DNA from: Bryopsis sp. KO-2023 | Taxonomy: Eukaryota; Chlorophyta; Ulvophyceae; Bryopsidales; Bryopsidaceae | Reading direction: 5' to 3' | Length of the DNA: 64,000 nucleotides | NCBI GenBank assembly: GCA_030272585.1 | Contig: BSYQ01000002.1 | Coordinates: forward strand, 6,386,001-6,450,000 | Shown here: positions 32,535 to 44,721 of the stretch, in pieces | Layout: every line of letters begins with the position of its first letter | Numbering within the stretch: the first letter of the stretch is position 1 | The notes under the pieces: model-generated | What the model was told of the DNA's origin: nothing | Database searches by the model: none | The model's input: only the letters and a program-made list of their open reading frames with translations | Translations under genes and position numbers: made by a program

Positions 32535-35500
32535 ACTTGAAGAAAAGAACGATTGTATCTCTGTCAGAGACGCCACCATTGATCAGAGAGATGCGTTCAT
32601 TTCAACTGCCCTCTCCGACATCGGCAGGCTACAGGCACAAGCTGCGAATCTTGTAGAAGATCAACCTGCAGTGGATTCTCTTCGTCAGCGACTCAAAGAG
32701 AAGGACGATCAGCTTGCTGTTTCTTGGGAAGAGTTGAAAAAGGCCGAGTGTGAAGCAGAGCTGGGCAGTAACCCGTTTGTAACGCACCGTACCGTAACGC
32801 ACAGGGTCGGTACAGTAACGTGTCCGATCGGTGCACGCACCGACCGGACGTTACAACACGTTGCACACGTTACAACAACGACCCAGTCGGTACAACAACG
32901 TCCAAGTCCGGTACAACAACGATCCGACGTTACTGTAACGCCAAAGCGTTATTGTAACGCAGTACGTTATCAGTAACGTCTACACCGGCTGCTACAACGT
33001 CCGTACCGAGGCAAGACGTTACAACAACGATCGATTGCGTTACGTGTAACGATAACACGTTACAACAACGGCCAGGTCGGTACAATAACGTAATGGCGTT
33101 GCAGTAACGTCATGTGGATGACGTACAAAGTAACCCCCACAAGGTCCCGAGAACCCAAGGGAACCCAGTGGGATTCGAACACCGTACCGCACGGTGTCGA
33201 GTCATCTACACTGAGCGCTAAGCCAAGTGGACCACGATGATTCTGTGGTTGTTGCAATAATATACCCTAATTTCACAGAATTTCAAACAGATTAAGGTAT
33301 ATCATCGCCACAGCCACAAAGTCATCGTGGTCCACTTGGCTTAGCGCTTAGTGTAGATGACTCGACACCGTGCGGTACGGTGTTCGAATCCCACTGGGTT
33401 CCCTTGGGTTCTCGGGACCCTACGGGGGTTACTTTGTACGTCATCCACATGACGTTACTGCAACGCCATTACGTTGTTGTACCGAACGTCGTACTGTCTG
33501 TGTCGGTACAACAACGTCAGTGACACGTTGCAACAACGACCCGATGTTGGGTGCCGGTCGTTGGCGATAACGTATCGTACCGATCCAATACCGATGTTGT
33601 ACCGTACCGTAAAAAAAATTCGTACCGTACCGTAACGACCCATTACGGTGCGTAACGTGTCGTACCGTACCGTAGGGGGTCGTTACGGTACTGCCCAGCT
33701 CTGGTGTGAAGCTGAAGAGTATCACGCCACAGTTAATTCCCCGCGAGAGCAAGTCGAGGAGGTACAGGGGCGACTCAACGAGAAGGACAATCAGCTTGCT
33801 GTTTCTTGGGAGGAGTTGAAAAAGGCCGAGTCTGAAGTTGGAAAATATCAAGCCACAGTGACCTCCCTTCGAGATCAGGTCAAGGAAGTACAGAGGCAAC
33901 TAAAAAAGAAAGACGCTCAGATTGCTGTTTCTGGGGAGGAGTTGAAAAAGGCCGAGTCTGAAATTTCCAAGAAAGAGACGGAAACTCAGGAGCACGACGA
34001 AAGACTACTGGAAAAGGATGCGATGATAAGTTCTCTCGAGGAGGGTCTTAAGAAAGATCTCGCCATAATGACTTTTTTTCGTGAGCAGCTGGAGGCTGGT
34101 GGGAAGGAGTTGAAAAAGAGAGATGATCTGATAGTATCTCTTCGAGAGACCCTTGAGGAGAACGTCGCCCACAGAGCTACAAAGCAGAACGAGATCGAAG
34201 CGCTGCGAGGTATGCGCGCTCAATGTGCCAAGAGTGTAAACAATCAGTCAATATTTGACTTGCACAGTTCCTAACTGGTCAGTAAAAAAACGCTGAAGAG
34301 GCAGGCTTTTTTTCGTCCCTTGCAGCACTGGAGCGTGAAAAGGAATCAAGGGTTTCATTGCTTGAGGTAAAAAAAAGGGAACAAGATGAAGTGATCAGCC
34401 AGAAAGAGGAGATGATAAAAGCAACTGAGCGAAAAGAGAAAGAGATGATCCAAAAAAAAGATGACGAGATACAAGCGTTGGAAGGATTGGTTAAGAATAT
34501 AGGTATCGCAATCCCTACTCAATGTTGATTTTTTTTTATTTTTTTTTTTTGGGGGGGGAGTTAAAGTTTTTAACACTATCTTCCAAAAACTTGCTCCGTT
34601 TATCCTCAATTTTGGTCGACAACGAGAAGTAAATGCCGAAGCAGTCGTGTGCTTCTTAATCAACAAATTCAATAGAAATTGTGAAAATATCAAAAACTCC
34701 TCTGAAAGAGAAAAAAAAATTGTTGCTGAAAGTTTTGTTCATTTGTTGCAGAGAGAACTGTGCAATGTCATTTCAAGGTAGGGGAAATAGCTTTATCATT
34801 TGTTGCAAGTTTTTTAAGTGTTGCGTGTTTGGCTTCGGAAAGTTTTACTCCCGTTTAAAAAGACATGCCTTGGTGATCTTGTTTGACAACAGGACCGAGG
34901 TGGGCCACTGTTCTTGGACGCTGTCAAGACTAGTGATCTCAAAACAGTCGAGGTAAAAAAATGTCTGATTCGATTCTCCCATCTACTTGTTTCATGTTTC
35001 ATAACATGAAATCATGTTTTATTTCATTTAGCTTTAACTCTTTTTATAATATTAAAATGTGCACTTTTCTTAGGCATTGATGTCCATGGGATGTGATGTC
35101 AATACTAAAGATAACAAAAAACGAACCCTACTTTCCTGGGCAGCCGAGAACGGACATCATTCTATCGTCAAAACACTACTTTTGAAAGGTTTGCCAAAAA
35201 CTTGAGAAGAAAACTCTCATCTATTTTTGCTTCTTTTTTCGAAATAGGAAGTATTATTCCCTTATGTTTTATTTAGAGAACTTATTATTTTTTTTCCCAA
35301 AAAATACTTGGTGGCTTTCTCAAACCTGGCTCTCTCTCTTGAGCTTGAGAAGAAAAGGAAGTTGATATTGTACCTTTGTCGTGCGTGTTCAGGAGCCAAT
35401 GTTGATTTGAGCAATGAGAATAAAGTAACTCCCATGCATCGGGCATCTGGAAATGGCCACATTGAAGTGGTGAAGGAATTGTTGGACGCTGGTAAGCTTC

Positions 35501-36374
35501 AGCTCGCTTTTCTTACTTTCGTACCAAGAATAGAAAAGAACAGGGGCACCTCCACTTGCTAAATCGAAGTGCTTGTTGTTTTCACAATGAGAATTTTTTT
35601 GAGTAGGGTCGAACTATTCTTGTTTCTTTTTCTATCTTTCGAAATTCCAGAATGAAAATAGTTGGGCGAGGTGAAAATAAATATTTTGTTAAAAAAGTTT
35701 TTCCTCTAAAAACGGTTGGAACCCGAGACAATTTGATTTATCTTTGTGCTATCTATTTTTGAAGGGAACGAAAGACTTTTTTTCGTTTGTTAAGATTAAA
35801 AATTCAATTTTTCAGGGGCCAATGTCGATGCTCGAGATAAATGGGGGGACACGGCGCTACATGATGCGTCCCAGCATGGCCGCCTTGACACATCCAGGGA
35901 ATTGATCAACCATGGTAGCCCCACTCAGATTTATGCACTTTTTTCATCTGTTCTTTATCCCATGAGGATAATACAAATTCAACTCATGCACAAAACTGAT
36001 CGCTGATTGCTTCTTGTAGAAATGTTTCTTGGCTGGAAAAAAGAACCCTTGAAAGCACAAGATATGCTTGTGCATTGAAATTTTCTCAGTGCTCTTCTTC
36101 ACTCTTTTATCCAATAGAAACTATCTAGCACTCTGTCAAGGAAACATCACCCAAATTTGATCGATATCGAAAATGTGAGATCCTTGTGACAAGAAAAAAC
36201 TCGTACTGGCATCTATTTTCCCATAAAGAACAGTTTTGTGGGTTCACATTTTTCGCAGATGCAACGAAAGACATTCGCAATAACGACGGGAAAACTGCTG
36301 CCGAGGTTATTTGTGTGAACACAAGCAACCACGTGCACAGAAAAGAGCTAGAAGACCTTCTCAAAACGGATTGA
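32535..36374 (+). CDS. Coiled-coil / ankyrin-repeat protein, hAT insertion in a coding exon
   Basis: Exons: a, about 32,535-32,755 plus 33,704-34,209 (split by a 948-bp transposon); b, 34,326-34,502; c, 34,752-34,777; d, 34,893-34,952; e, 35,074-35,188; f, 35,393-35,491; g, 35,816-35,914; h, 36,259-36,374. All have GT-AG sites and phases that agree. Exons a-b encode a long coiled coil with repeats of about 50 residues (LKEKDDQLAVSWEELKKAE recurs three times). Exons d-h encode ankyrin repeats, one per exon from e to g (GANVDLSNENKVTPMHRASG; GANVDARDKWGDTALHDASQ), ending in LLKTD. Such proteins are scaffolds; partners are unknown. The 5' end is unresolved because it runs into a minisatellite. 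If the transposon is not spliced out, this allele is disrupted. Removing it with one target copy restores the frame. Confidence 0.8.
32756..33703. mobile_element. hAT-type element (948 bp) with two inverted tRNA-like modules
   Basis: It begins CAGAGCTGGGCAGTAACC and ends GTACTGCCCAGCTCTG, between exact 8-bp duplications GTGTGAAG (32,748-32,755 and 33,704-33,711). It is nearly a full palindrome: a tRNA-like module at about 33,135-33,245 (minus) is mirrored at about 33,315-33,425 (plus), each with A-box-like TGGCTTAGCGC and B-box-like GTTCGAATCCCA. CCGTAACG/GTTACAACAACG motifs fill the arms. It shares the tRNA-like module and flanking GGGTTCC motifs with the element at 17,390. It encodes no transposase. 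Confidence 0.82.
33315..33425 (+). ncRNA. tRNA-derived module within hAT element
   Basis: It contains TGGCTTAGCGCTTAG (A-box-like) and GTGTTCGAATCCC (B-box-like), spaced as in a Pol III type-2 promoter. It does not fold into a good tRNA (T stem mismatched), so it is SINE-like and not a tRNA gene. The inverse copy is at about 33,135-33,245. Confidence 0.4.
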
Positions 36375-38480
36375 AGAGACGAGTGCATTTCGACTGCCGT
36401 GTTCCTCTGCTGCTTGACTCCGTGTAGCAGTAGCTTTTTTTTATCTATGTGATATTGTGTTTGTCTTACCAAGGGACGTATTCCGGTCCTATCTTGTTCC
36501 GTTGATTTTTTTTTTTCAAGAAAAGCCCAGTTTTGAATTTAGCTCGCTTCTCTTGCTTTTCGTTTCTTTTTGCCTTTGAGCGGGGTTGTTTTTGTGCAAA
36601 TACGTTAAAGAAGAAGTTACATACTTCTGTTTGGGAAAGAGTGAGAAAAACACTTCCTGTCTTTTGAAGAATCCTGCCATGAGATCGTGCTGGGTGGGCT
36701 TTTTTGAATCGATTTCAGCTAGGACAAGCCACTGCTTGCACCAGCTCTATTTTCTACGCTCAATGAGCTTGTAAATATGCAATATTTTCTACGCAGATTT
36801 GAAGGGATGGGATTGCAGTAACTTCGATCATAAAAAGAAAGAAAAACCCTGGCAAGGATGTGGTTGTAACATCGTGACACTTTTTGATCGAAGAAAAATC
36901 TATGACTTGACCAAGCTTGGATGTTTTCGCAAGGTGAAGTGCAAAAAGCTCATTCGATACCAATTGACGCCAACGGCACGTTGCTTTTTGTTTTTATATA
37001 TCGATATTTTGATCAGGGTACCCTCTCGAAGAATATGTCTACCCATATCCACTCTCTTCTCTATATCGATAAAACTCCCCCAAGAAGGATCCTCTTTTCT
37101 GGAGTATTTTCTTGTTGTTGAGGACATAGTTTCTTTTTTCCCCAAGGGATCTCTCGGAACCCTGTTTCAAGAATGTGCATGAGTGAAATATCCTCATTAA
37201 GGTTAAGCAGAAATTTGTTTTTTTATTGGTTCTAGAACCAATAAATAGATCTTTTTCTTTGCAGAGCACTGGGATACATGTCTTCTGAGCTCCATGTCAG
37301 ACATTCAACAGTCCCCCGCAAAGCAAAACAAACCATAACTGACCGAATTTTCCAGGCCAAAGCCTGTAGCATCAGGAAAAACAAACCATAACCACCGTTG
37401 AAAACATGTTTGTTCACTGAGATCTCACCCAAAGGCAAAACATTCTTCAGCACTGTCTTTTTTATCAAAGCCCTGAGCCAAGAAAAACAAAATCTCAAAA
37501 CCAGATCAAGACTCCCTCGAGAAACGCCAACCATTTTTTTCACTATTTTTGTCTATTCCTTTATGAGTCATTTTTCATTTCTATTCTTTTGGAGGGGAGG
37601 GAGGAGGAGCTGCAAACTTCAACACAAGTATACCACTGGTTGTATTTGCCAAGGGGGCCTGATTACTGATTACTAACCGACTTTGCGCATGGATAATGAA
37701 ATTACACCCAGGGACAAGAGGAGCACCCCCTTAATCCTGAAGACAGTTCTCGGAAAACTCACCCCCATTTCCGCAGTTTTGAGTCTCGTCGTGATATGCA
37801 CTGAGAAGAAGTGGCCTCGCTCTGATGATCGAGCAAAGGGATCGACACCGCTTCCTCGGCAGTGGCCATCTCCGTCCCAGCCGTCGTTTTTTTCCCCCGT
37901 TAGAAACATAAAACACGTCCTGGTGTGGTGCGTCGGGGCAGGGGTCGGGGTAGGGTACTTACAACATGGTCGGAAAACGTGTGGGGCTGGACCGACCCAT
38001 ACGACGATGTGTTGTGGCTTTGGTCACCACGCGTGAGCATCGCGAGGACAGCGATTCGAACGGCTGGTTTGGACCGGGGACGCCTTCGAAGACGTCGGAT
38101 AGCCGCTCGACGCGCGCACCGCTCGAGTTTCTGGCGGTTGGGTGAATCATCTTTGGGGGTGGGGGTACTTGAGTGCGACATCGCTGCATATCATTGTTCG
38201 GCCCGCTGGTCAAGGGGATCTGCTAGAGGATCCCTGGCCATCACGTCCCGAACCTTCACTCTCGAATTGTCATGCGCTAGAGAGGTCGTAGCCGCCGGTG
38301 TTGAAACCGCCGGCGGGGTTTTGTTCTTGTTTTCGATTTTACTTTTTACCTTTTCTGGGGGGATTTTCATGCATGTTGGGGAAAAACTGCTGTTGTTTTC
38401 GGGGTGTGTGCGTGTTTTGTTGAAACCTGGATGTTCATGGCTCTGTTAGAAGTTGCACTACTTGTAGCAGTTCTTTAGGT
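36375..38480. other. Mostly non-coding; unassigned open segments
   Basis: A perfect palindrome TATTGGTTCTAGAACCAATA sits at about 37,227. The minus-strand segment 37,975-38,190, before a GTAAGTACC donor, could be an exon of an unknown gene (LSDVFEGVPGPNQPFESLSS). The block 38,230-38,420 is a repeat with a relative at 49,265-49,470. Confidence 0.35.
38230..38420 (+). repeat. Dispersed repeat, related to 49.27-49.47 kb
   Basis: Shared blocks include TCTCGAATTGT, AGAGAGGTCGTAG and GGGGATTTTCATGCATGTTG. The second copy lies next to LINE and gag-like sequence, so this may be the internal part of a retroelement. Confidence 0.55.
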
Positions 38481-38489
38481 GTGGGATGA

Positions 38490-38575
38490 GTGATGGTAGT
38501 GACTGAGATTCGAACTCAAGCCACCTGGGCCAGAATGGATGTAATCTACTCTGAGCCAGGTGTCCTGAGTTCGCT
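38490..38575 (-). ncRNA. tRNA-like Pol III promoter relic
   Basis: The minus strand has TGGCTCAGAGTAG (A-box-like) and GAGTTCGAATCTC (B-box with a T stem) at tRNA spacing, but no matching acceptor stem. It is probably a SINE or tRNA pseudogene. Confidence 0.35.
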
Positions 38576-38764
38576 TCTTATTTTAACTTGGGGGAGAGGG
38601 CGCCTATATACCGGATTAGGTAATAGGTGTCGCTCTCGGGAGATTCGGGAGTAATGGGAGGGGATTGAATTGACTCACGATGTGACCCGCGGGGTGACTG
38701 AGGTGACGCGAGTGTGAGGTTAGAGTGGAGTCGAGGGAGGGGTACAGGAGGTGTAGAATGGGGC

Positions 38765-38835
38765 AGTAGGTAGTGGGATTTGAACCAGGGACATCCGCGG
38801 CTGGAGTCCTAGGCACTACGCCAGGGCCGCGGATT
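38765..38835 (-). ncRNA. tRNA-like Pol III promoter relic
   Basis: The minus strand has TGGCGTAGTGCC (A-box) and CTGGTTCAAATCCC (B-box) at tRNA-like spacing. The T and acceptor stems do not pair well. Confidence 0.35.
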
Positions 38836-39112
38836 AGGCTTGCTTGGGGTTTAAGGAGTCGGCGGCGGCTGTCTTGTTGTTGGTGTTCGTGTAAGGTTTC
38901 GTTTTGTTTCGTGTGTCCAAGTGTTTTCCCCTTGTGACTGTTACACTACTTCCACAAATGATGCGATCACGTCGATATTCCTCTACGTGTCAATTTGTCA
39001 TTCCATTGCGTTTGAAGGTATTTGTTTGGTGCTTGGCGGTGGGAACCCACTTGATTTCCCAACAAGAGCGAAAAACCCCACAGCCAACCCATCCGCCCAT
39101 TCCTTAGGATCA

Positions 39113-39260
39113 GTCAAACTGTGGGTGCAGCTCCAACTAGAAGTCTACAAATCACCACCCATCTACTTTTCCGACCAGCTTGGAAAAGCTGGTTTTGGCT
39201 GCACCGAACAGTCTGACTGACTGACGTCCCTGACGTCCCTTTCGAGGGGCATTCCACATC
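39113..39260. mobile_element. MITE-like repeat, copy 1
   Basis: The inverse copy is at 49,480-49,610. The inner part has imperfect 24-bp inverted ends (GACTGTGGGTGCAGC.. / ..GGCTGCACCGAACAGTC). Both copies are followed by GACGTCCCTGACGTCCCTT. Confidence 0.55.
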
Positions 39261-39567
39261 TCCTTTGGGTACCCGGACCAGCCACGTGCACGTTGTTAAT
39301 TATCAACTCGAAATCGGATGGAGCAAGCGATAAAGACCTTCGACTGAGCTCTGATCGACTGATGGTTTTTTTTTTCGAAAGTTGAAGGGAAAAAAAAAAG
39401 AACACTCTCGACTGGCGGAGTGGCCTTGGACTCAAAGGTCGAATCTTACAGAACAACTCGGTGGTACAAACGAGGAAAAGTAGGGCAAGGTTTGCAGCGA
39501 ATAGACCAGTGTTACTTCAGCCATATAACAAACAACGTATCTGACATTATTGACAGATATACCCCAG

Positions 39568-39719
39568 AAAACAAAAACAGAAACAGAAATTACATGTTGC
39601 GAAGGGCAAATCCGCCCTGTTGCAACCACATACAATGTCTCAGCCATGTCCAAAAGTCCAGAGAAGATGAAGTCTCCAATAAAACCCCAATACAATCAAC
39701 GAGAGACCCATCACTAGGT
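39568..39719 (-). mobile_element. 5'-truncated LINE (family 2), 152 bp
   Basis: Only the end of the 3' UTR is present, with a GAAACA-type tail, in minus orientation. It lies between exact TATACCCCAG duplications (39,558-39,567 and 39,720-39,729). It matches 50,600-50,755. It sits about 50 bp past the stop of the WD40 pseudogene, probably in its 3' UTR. Confidence 0.85.
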
Positions 39720-39922
39720 TATACCCCAGGAAAAAACGAAATCGTATCAAATAAAAACGTGGCACCACTCAAAAGGGCTTGGAAAAATCCCAATGCCAAA
39801 TCTCTCTAAACCTAGTCACAACTGTTAGCTTTTCGTCCTCCACCAAGACCTGATACACCATTTGTTCTACTTCTGGAAACAAGCAAAGCTCTGCACACAC
39901 TCCTCCTTTGTTTTATCCCATA

Positions 39923-41522
39923 CAGTCGGGTCACCCAATACCGCTGCTTTGAATAGCGCCGTACTCGATATAACGCCGGTTTGAAACTGAGAAAATCTTG
40001 GCACACCTTAAATGTGATCCCAGATGTGGCTGAGAGACTGTAGAACTAGGACAGAAACAACTTTAAAAACACCAAAAATCTTCCATTAGACCAGTTGTAC
40101 AAGTGTCGTGACCAAAATTGATAGTGAAGCTTGTGGGTGACGCAATAGTGGTCGGCTGTGTTGGTTGGATTCGTGATAACTTGCTGGCTAACGCAAGTAT
40201 ACTTGTGGGGTTTGTTGGTTTAGACAACTCTCTAGTTAACGCGGTTGTGAACGCTACTAGAGCACTTGGTTGGGAAAGTGATTGCGTCAGGCAAACACTT
40301 AAACACACACACACACAAACACACACACAAGCGGGAACACACCAATCCCACGAATCCCGAATTCTTACAAGTCAAGTAGAATGTCAAATGAACAAGTGGG
40401 CCTCTTAAGTACCCCTAAGTGTAGTACGCTGACGCATGCCCCAACCTCTGGGTCTAATCTGTCTTACTCGTGAACCCACATGCGTCAGCCACCCTCGGCT
40501 CTATCCCAAACTACCTCGTAGCGCTAAAATAGACTAACAAAAATCGTCTGATTTCGGACACGCAAAATCATTGTTCCAGTCATTGCATCAAAAAAGGACT
40601 TGAATCGATGTCTTTCAATTTGAAAATTTGATAGCAATTTGTTCAATTGTTTTCAACACTTCTTCAAATTTTTGTGATTTTTGGGTTTTTTTGGGTGTGT
40701 TTGTTAGGGGCCTGGATTTGTCCAATCTTTTGCTGTTGGTTGGACAAATCTAGCCTCATCTTTCATCCACTTCCTCAATTACATTGCACTAAAAAACATG
40801 CCCACGGGGTCGTGGTTCTCTCAAATAAATCAGCGCACTTCAAAAATACCCAGCACGGCGGCAACAGACACGAATTACAGGCGAAAAATCGACGATTCAG
40901 ACGATTTTTCGCCTGAATTAAGTCACGATTCGTCGATTACTCACAATTTACGCAGGCAATCGAAACGAGACTTTGATGGTGGCTGTGCAATCTTTTTAAC
41001 ATACTACAGTTAAAATTTCGAGGCGTTTCAGAAAGTGGTTGCCTGCAAATTTGGGATAAAAAAATACTCTCTTATTGGCCACTTTTTGGTCACGAGAGTT
41101 GTACTATAAGATATCATGTCGCAGTCAGACTCTTGATTTGTGGGGCTCTGAACGCAGCATTACATTTGTAGTGCTGCACAACACGGATATAAGCAAGAAA
41201 TGTAAGCTCACTTTCTTGAAAAGAACACAACAAAGAACCCTACATCTCCCAACGTCATTTGCTTTTTCTTCTGGAAACTCTTCTTCAGAATCGCTTGCTG
41301 TAAGTTCAAACGTTTTCGCTTTGGAGGCATGGCTACGGCTGCGAATTTGCTCGCCAGCGCCAAATGATTTCGATGTGACTGCGGCTGCGAATTTGCTTGC
41401 CAGCGATTTCATTCGATTAGACTTTTGTGTCATTTTCGACCTATAATGTGAATACCGCCGTACTCGATATACCGCCGGTTTTTTTAGCTGACACACACCG
41501 GCGGTATTGCGTGACCCGACTG
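39923..41522 (-). mobile_element. pogo/Tigger-like DNA transposon (1.6 kb)
   Basis: The ends are CAGTCGGGTCACCCAATACC and GGTATTGCGTGACCCGACTG, flanked by TA on both sides (39,921-39,922; 41,523-41,524). CAGT termini, TA duplication and CGATATAACGCC-type subterminal repeats fit the pogo/Tigger branch of Tc1/mariner. On the minus strand, from 41,330, MPPKRKRLNLQQAILKK resembles the start of a CENP-B/pogo-type DNA-binding region. The rest of a transposase is not open, so it is a decayed or non-autonomous copy. Confidence 0.75.
40880..40916. repeat. Stem-loop inside the pogo-like element
   Basis: CAGGCGAAAAATCG and CGATTTTTCGCCTG are perfect inverses around a 9-10 base loop. Confidence 0.6.
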
Positions 41523-42984
41523 TATTTTCACAGTTCCATCACAAGATCCGGACAAAACACGACCTCCTTTGATACCGACTGATGTGATGGTTTTCGTGTG
41601 ACCACGAAAGGTGTGCACATGTTTACCGCTGTTCACTTCCCACAAGCGAATGTTTCCATCCCACGCTCCACAAAATATCAATCCATCAGAAACACTCATG
41701 GAACTCACTCCCCATTTTTGTCCACTAATGACTCTGAGGTACGCATTATCAAGTAAGTTCCATATCCGAATAGTCTCATCTTCCGAACCACTGATCAAGA
41801 GATTGCCTTCCTCCGGTAAGATCCGCCAAACCCTGTGTTTGTGACCTTGAAGGGACGTAACGAGCTCCCATACCCCTTTTTTCCAAATTTCAAGCTCCCC
41901 ATCCACCCCCCCAATAGCCACGTTATCACCAAGGTCCGCAATCGACAAAATACTCTTGTTGCAGAGAATTGACACGTTGAAAGCAACCTCCATTCATTTG
42001 AAATATCCCATCCGCACAAAGATCCATTGCAACCCCCACCAACAAGCATCCCATCCATGAAAGAAAGACTGTTTTGTGGACCTACCTCCCCAATGTGGAA
42101 GTGAAACGTGGTACTACAATCAAAAACGGTTTCTCCCGTGTTGAAATTCATCACCTTGAGCTTGTGGTCGTCGGTCAAGGCAATAAGGTTTTCCATCACA
42201 GCACATGTCAGCAATGGTAAAATTCGAAGAGGGTCCCGATGGATAACGGGCTGTGGTGGATCATGCAGCCATGCACGCTCCAAGCCAATTTTTTTTTTCA
42301 GGTCAAACTCTGCATCCATGACTTCACGCCAAGACTTGGCCACACTAGAGCATCTAGCCAGCGTTTTCGCCGAAACCATTTGGAAAATGTCGATAAGGAT
42401 ATCTTTGGGCAAGTCCCATTCGAGGGCGAAAGAGTCGCTGGTATTGGAACGATGATCTCCCTTCCAGCCAAGCATTCTCAACACCACTTGCCATACTCCA
42501 TCCAACCTCCAGTCCAAATGAGCTTCTCAAAACTTCCCGGAGAAACGAAATTGTCCTCGACTCCAGCCTGTGTCATACATAAAGTTTTTACTAATTCCAG
42601 ATTCTAATTCAAACTTCATCCTATTGTGAAAATCGTGACAGTCAAGAAAACATGTTCACTGGACTTTGTCCGAGACAGCGCAAACGCACCTGTATGCGGT
42701 TCTCCGATGTCCCACTGTTTTTCGCACGATACTCATCCCTCTCTTCCAGGTATTCGAGACGTGCAGGAAGACCTGGGTTATCTTTTTGAGCATCTGGCGT
42801 GTCTCCTTCAGTCCAACGCGTTGCTGCAAAAACGCGCATTCACACACATTTTTCTCCCCTAAATACAACCGTGCCAAAGATACGTTGCTGGCTGACAAGA
42901 CACCAAAACAACTTTTTTCAACTTCTCATAACAACACAGAGTATATGAGGTATCGCGCTCGTAGATCGAGGCACTAAAAAGTAT

Positions 42985-44404
42985 GTGTTGTGGCTACTGC
43001 TGCTTTCAAAGGCAGGCCCAACGAAACGCGAGTCCGTGCGAATATGAAACCAAGGAGGTGCCTCTACCTCGCGGGGAAACATCATGATTCGCTGATTTTT
43101 GCCCGTTCCAATCCTTGTGCTCAAGGACTTCTCCAAGAGTGTCTCCAACTACTGTATTGCAGGACGGTAAGTCTAACGAGTTCTTCCAACAAAAAACTAT
43201 TTAAGACTGTGGAGCTGCGAGAACTTCTTCAGCCTCAAGGCTGCGTCTGTCGCTGTCTGTCGCAGGCCGAGCTCGGCCCTCGAGGGAACAGTTGCATATT
43301 CCGTCGAGTTCGCTGAGTGGACTGTAGCATACTTGTAAATCTGTCTATTGTTTCGGTGATCGAACCCGACTCAACCCGCGTGCGTGTTGCACACAGACAC
43401 GAACAATATTTGCTGTTTTGAGGCCGGAGAGACACACCCCGTTCAAAATTGGGGGACATGATCACATGCTGGTCACCTATGACCCTGAACACCCCGAAGA
43501 AACACTGGATTTGGCTCTATTATTGGACATGGGGGAGAACGTCCCTTGAGACTTTAAAAAGCAGCAAAAAACCCACTGCGAGACCTCTGCTGACACATCA
43601 AGGCAGGAAGGTTCTTCTCAAAAAGTATGTCAGAGTAACCCCTCCCAAGGAGTGAAGGGTGCTGATTATATACACGTGTTTCCGGGCGCTTCGGAAAAAG
43701 CGAGAGGGAAAATGGAAAATGGAGAAAATGGAGATAGGGAGAAGGCTGTTGGGGGACAGGCAAGGAACTCTACATACAGTTGTGGAGCAAACTCCTTCAA
43801 GGAAGATATTATTGTAGATCCTGCCCTCAAGAATATGATTTCCAATGGGACAAGCTTATCCAGTGGAAGCCTTGTGGAAACAAAGACACCCTCAGGCTCT
43901 GTTTCTGGATCAAGTACAAATCCCCTTGGGAGTCAAACCCAAGCTTCCAGTTCCCACCAGAACTCCTCAGTTGCACTCTCAGTTGCTGAGGTCACCGAGT
44001 CAGAACATGATCCTTCTTCAAGGTAATTCAAATTGCGGACGTTCATGGATTTGGGCCGATCGCTTATGCTTGGTTCTGATGTAATTTTTGGTTTGGTTTG
44101 GTTTGGTTCTGATTTGGATGGGCTTATGATAGTTGGCCGATCATCAATAGAGCTGCATTCAACATTCTTTGAAAACCTGACACACCTGCAGTTGCTCCAT
44201 GGACAGGGAATCCAAGACGGGAAGCTGCCGTCTAGGAAACCCGAGCCATTTTCTGGTTTGGACACTTCCGCCTGTATATTAGTTGAGGATTCTTCTGCAA
44301 GAAGTTCTTGTGCAGGGGCGGAGAGTGTGATTTTTGGAAGAGAAACTGAGTCTCAGGAATGTTTCAACACGATTTTGTTTTCTTGCTTTGTTTTCAAATG
44401 CTGA
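42985..44404 (+). CDS. Possible multi-exon gene, unidentified, with an in-frame TGA
   Basis: A segment to about 43,169 ends at a GTAAG donor (MKPRRCLYLAGKHHDSLIF). From about 43,400 a single frame runs to a GTAATTC donor at 44,022 (GGHDHMLVTYDPEHPEETLD; later Ser/Thr-rich), broken once by TGA near 43,547. A further open segment follows an acceptor at 44,191. I recognise no domain. The long compositionally protein-like frame suggests a gene, and the TGA suggests decay or a missed intron. Confidence 0.35.
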
Positions 44405-44721
44405 ACCATTTCTTGAGAGGAAAGATCGTCCTGTTTAATTTGAAAATCAATTGGTTTTTCCATTGCAATGAAAAAAAAAAGCACTCAATCTCAGCTTTCA
44501 ACCATCGATTTCTCCTTTACTGCACACCGTTCTCGCTTCAAACATGCGTTCCAACAGGGATGATGCATAAATCCCTTTCCGATTGAGGGTGTTGTTTTCT
44601 TGAATGAGAAAAAAAATACAATGCAGGGACACTCAAGTTGGAGGCAGGTTCCGATAGAATACATGGATATTCCAGGTTGAGTAATAGTGTCGTTACAGGC
44701 AAGAAAGAGTTGGTTAGGACA

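Larger units (their letters stand above)
39769..42475 (-). pseudogene. F-box / WD40-repeat protein, disrupted
   Basis: The minus strand starts at ATG 42,475 with an F-box (DLPKDILIDIFQMVSAKTL), then WD40 blades (NGSLCGWDI; DGELEIWKKG; DETIRIWNL; DGNIRLWEV). A living homologue would be the substrate adaptor of an SCF ubiquitin ligase. There are at least two frame breaks: one near 42,000 just after GWDISN, another near 39,890. A 1.6-kb transposon sits at a TA inside the last WD motif. Skipping the transposon and one TA regenerates SCDGTVKIWDKTKEECVQ, which proves the insertion point. The C-terminus (VLVEDEKLTVVTRFREIW) ends at 39,769-39,771. The breaks could in part be unrecognised tiny introns. 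Confidence 0.75.

Noticed and set aside
40118-40408. Plus-strand frame in the pogo-like element as transposase
   Set aside because: It is hydrophobic then TH-repeat from a CA microsatellite, with no DDE motif.
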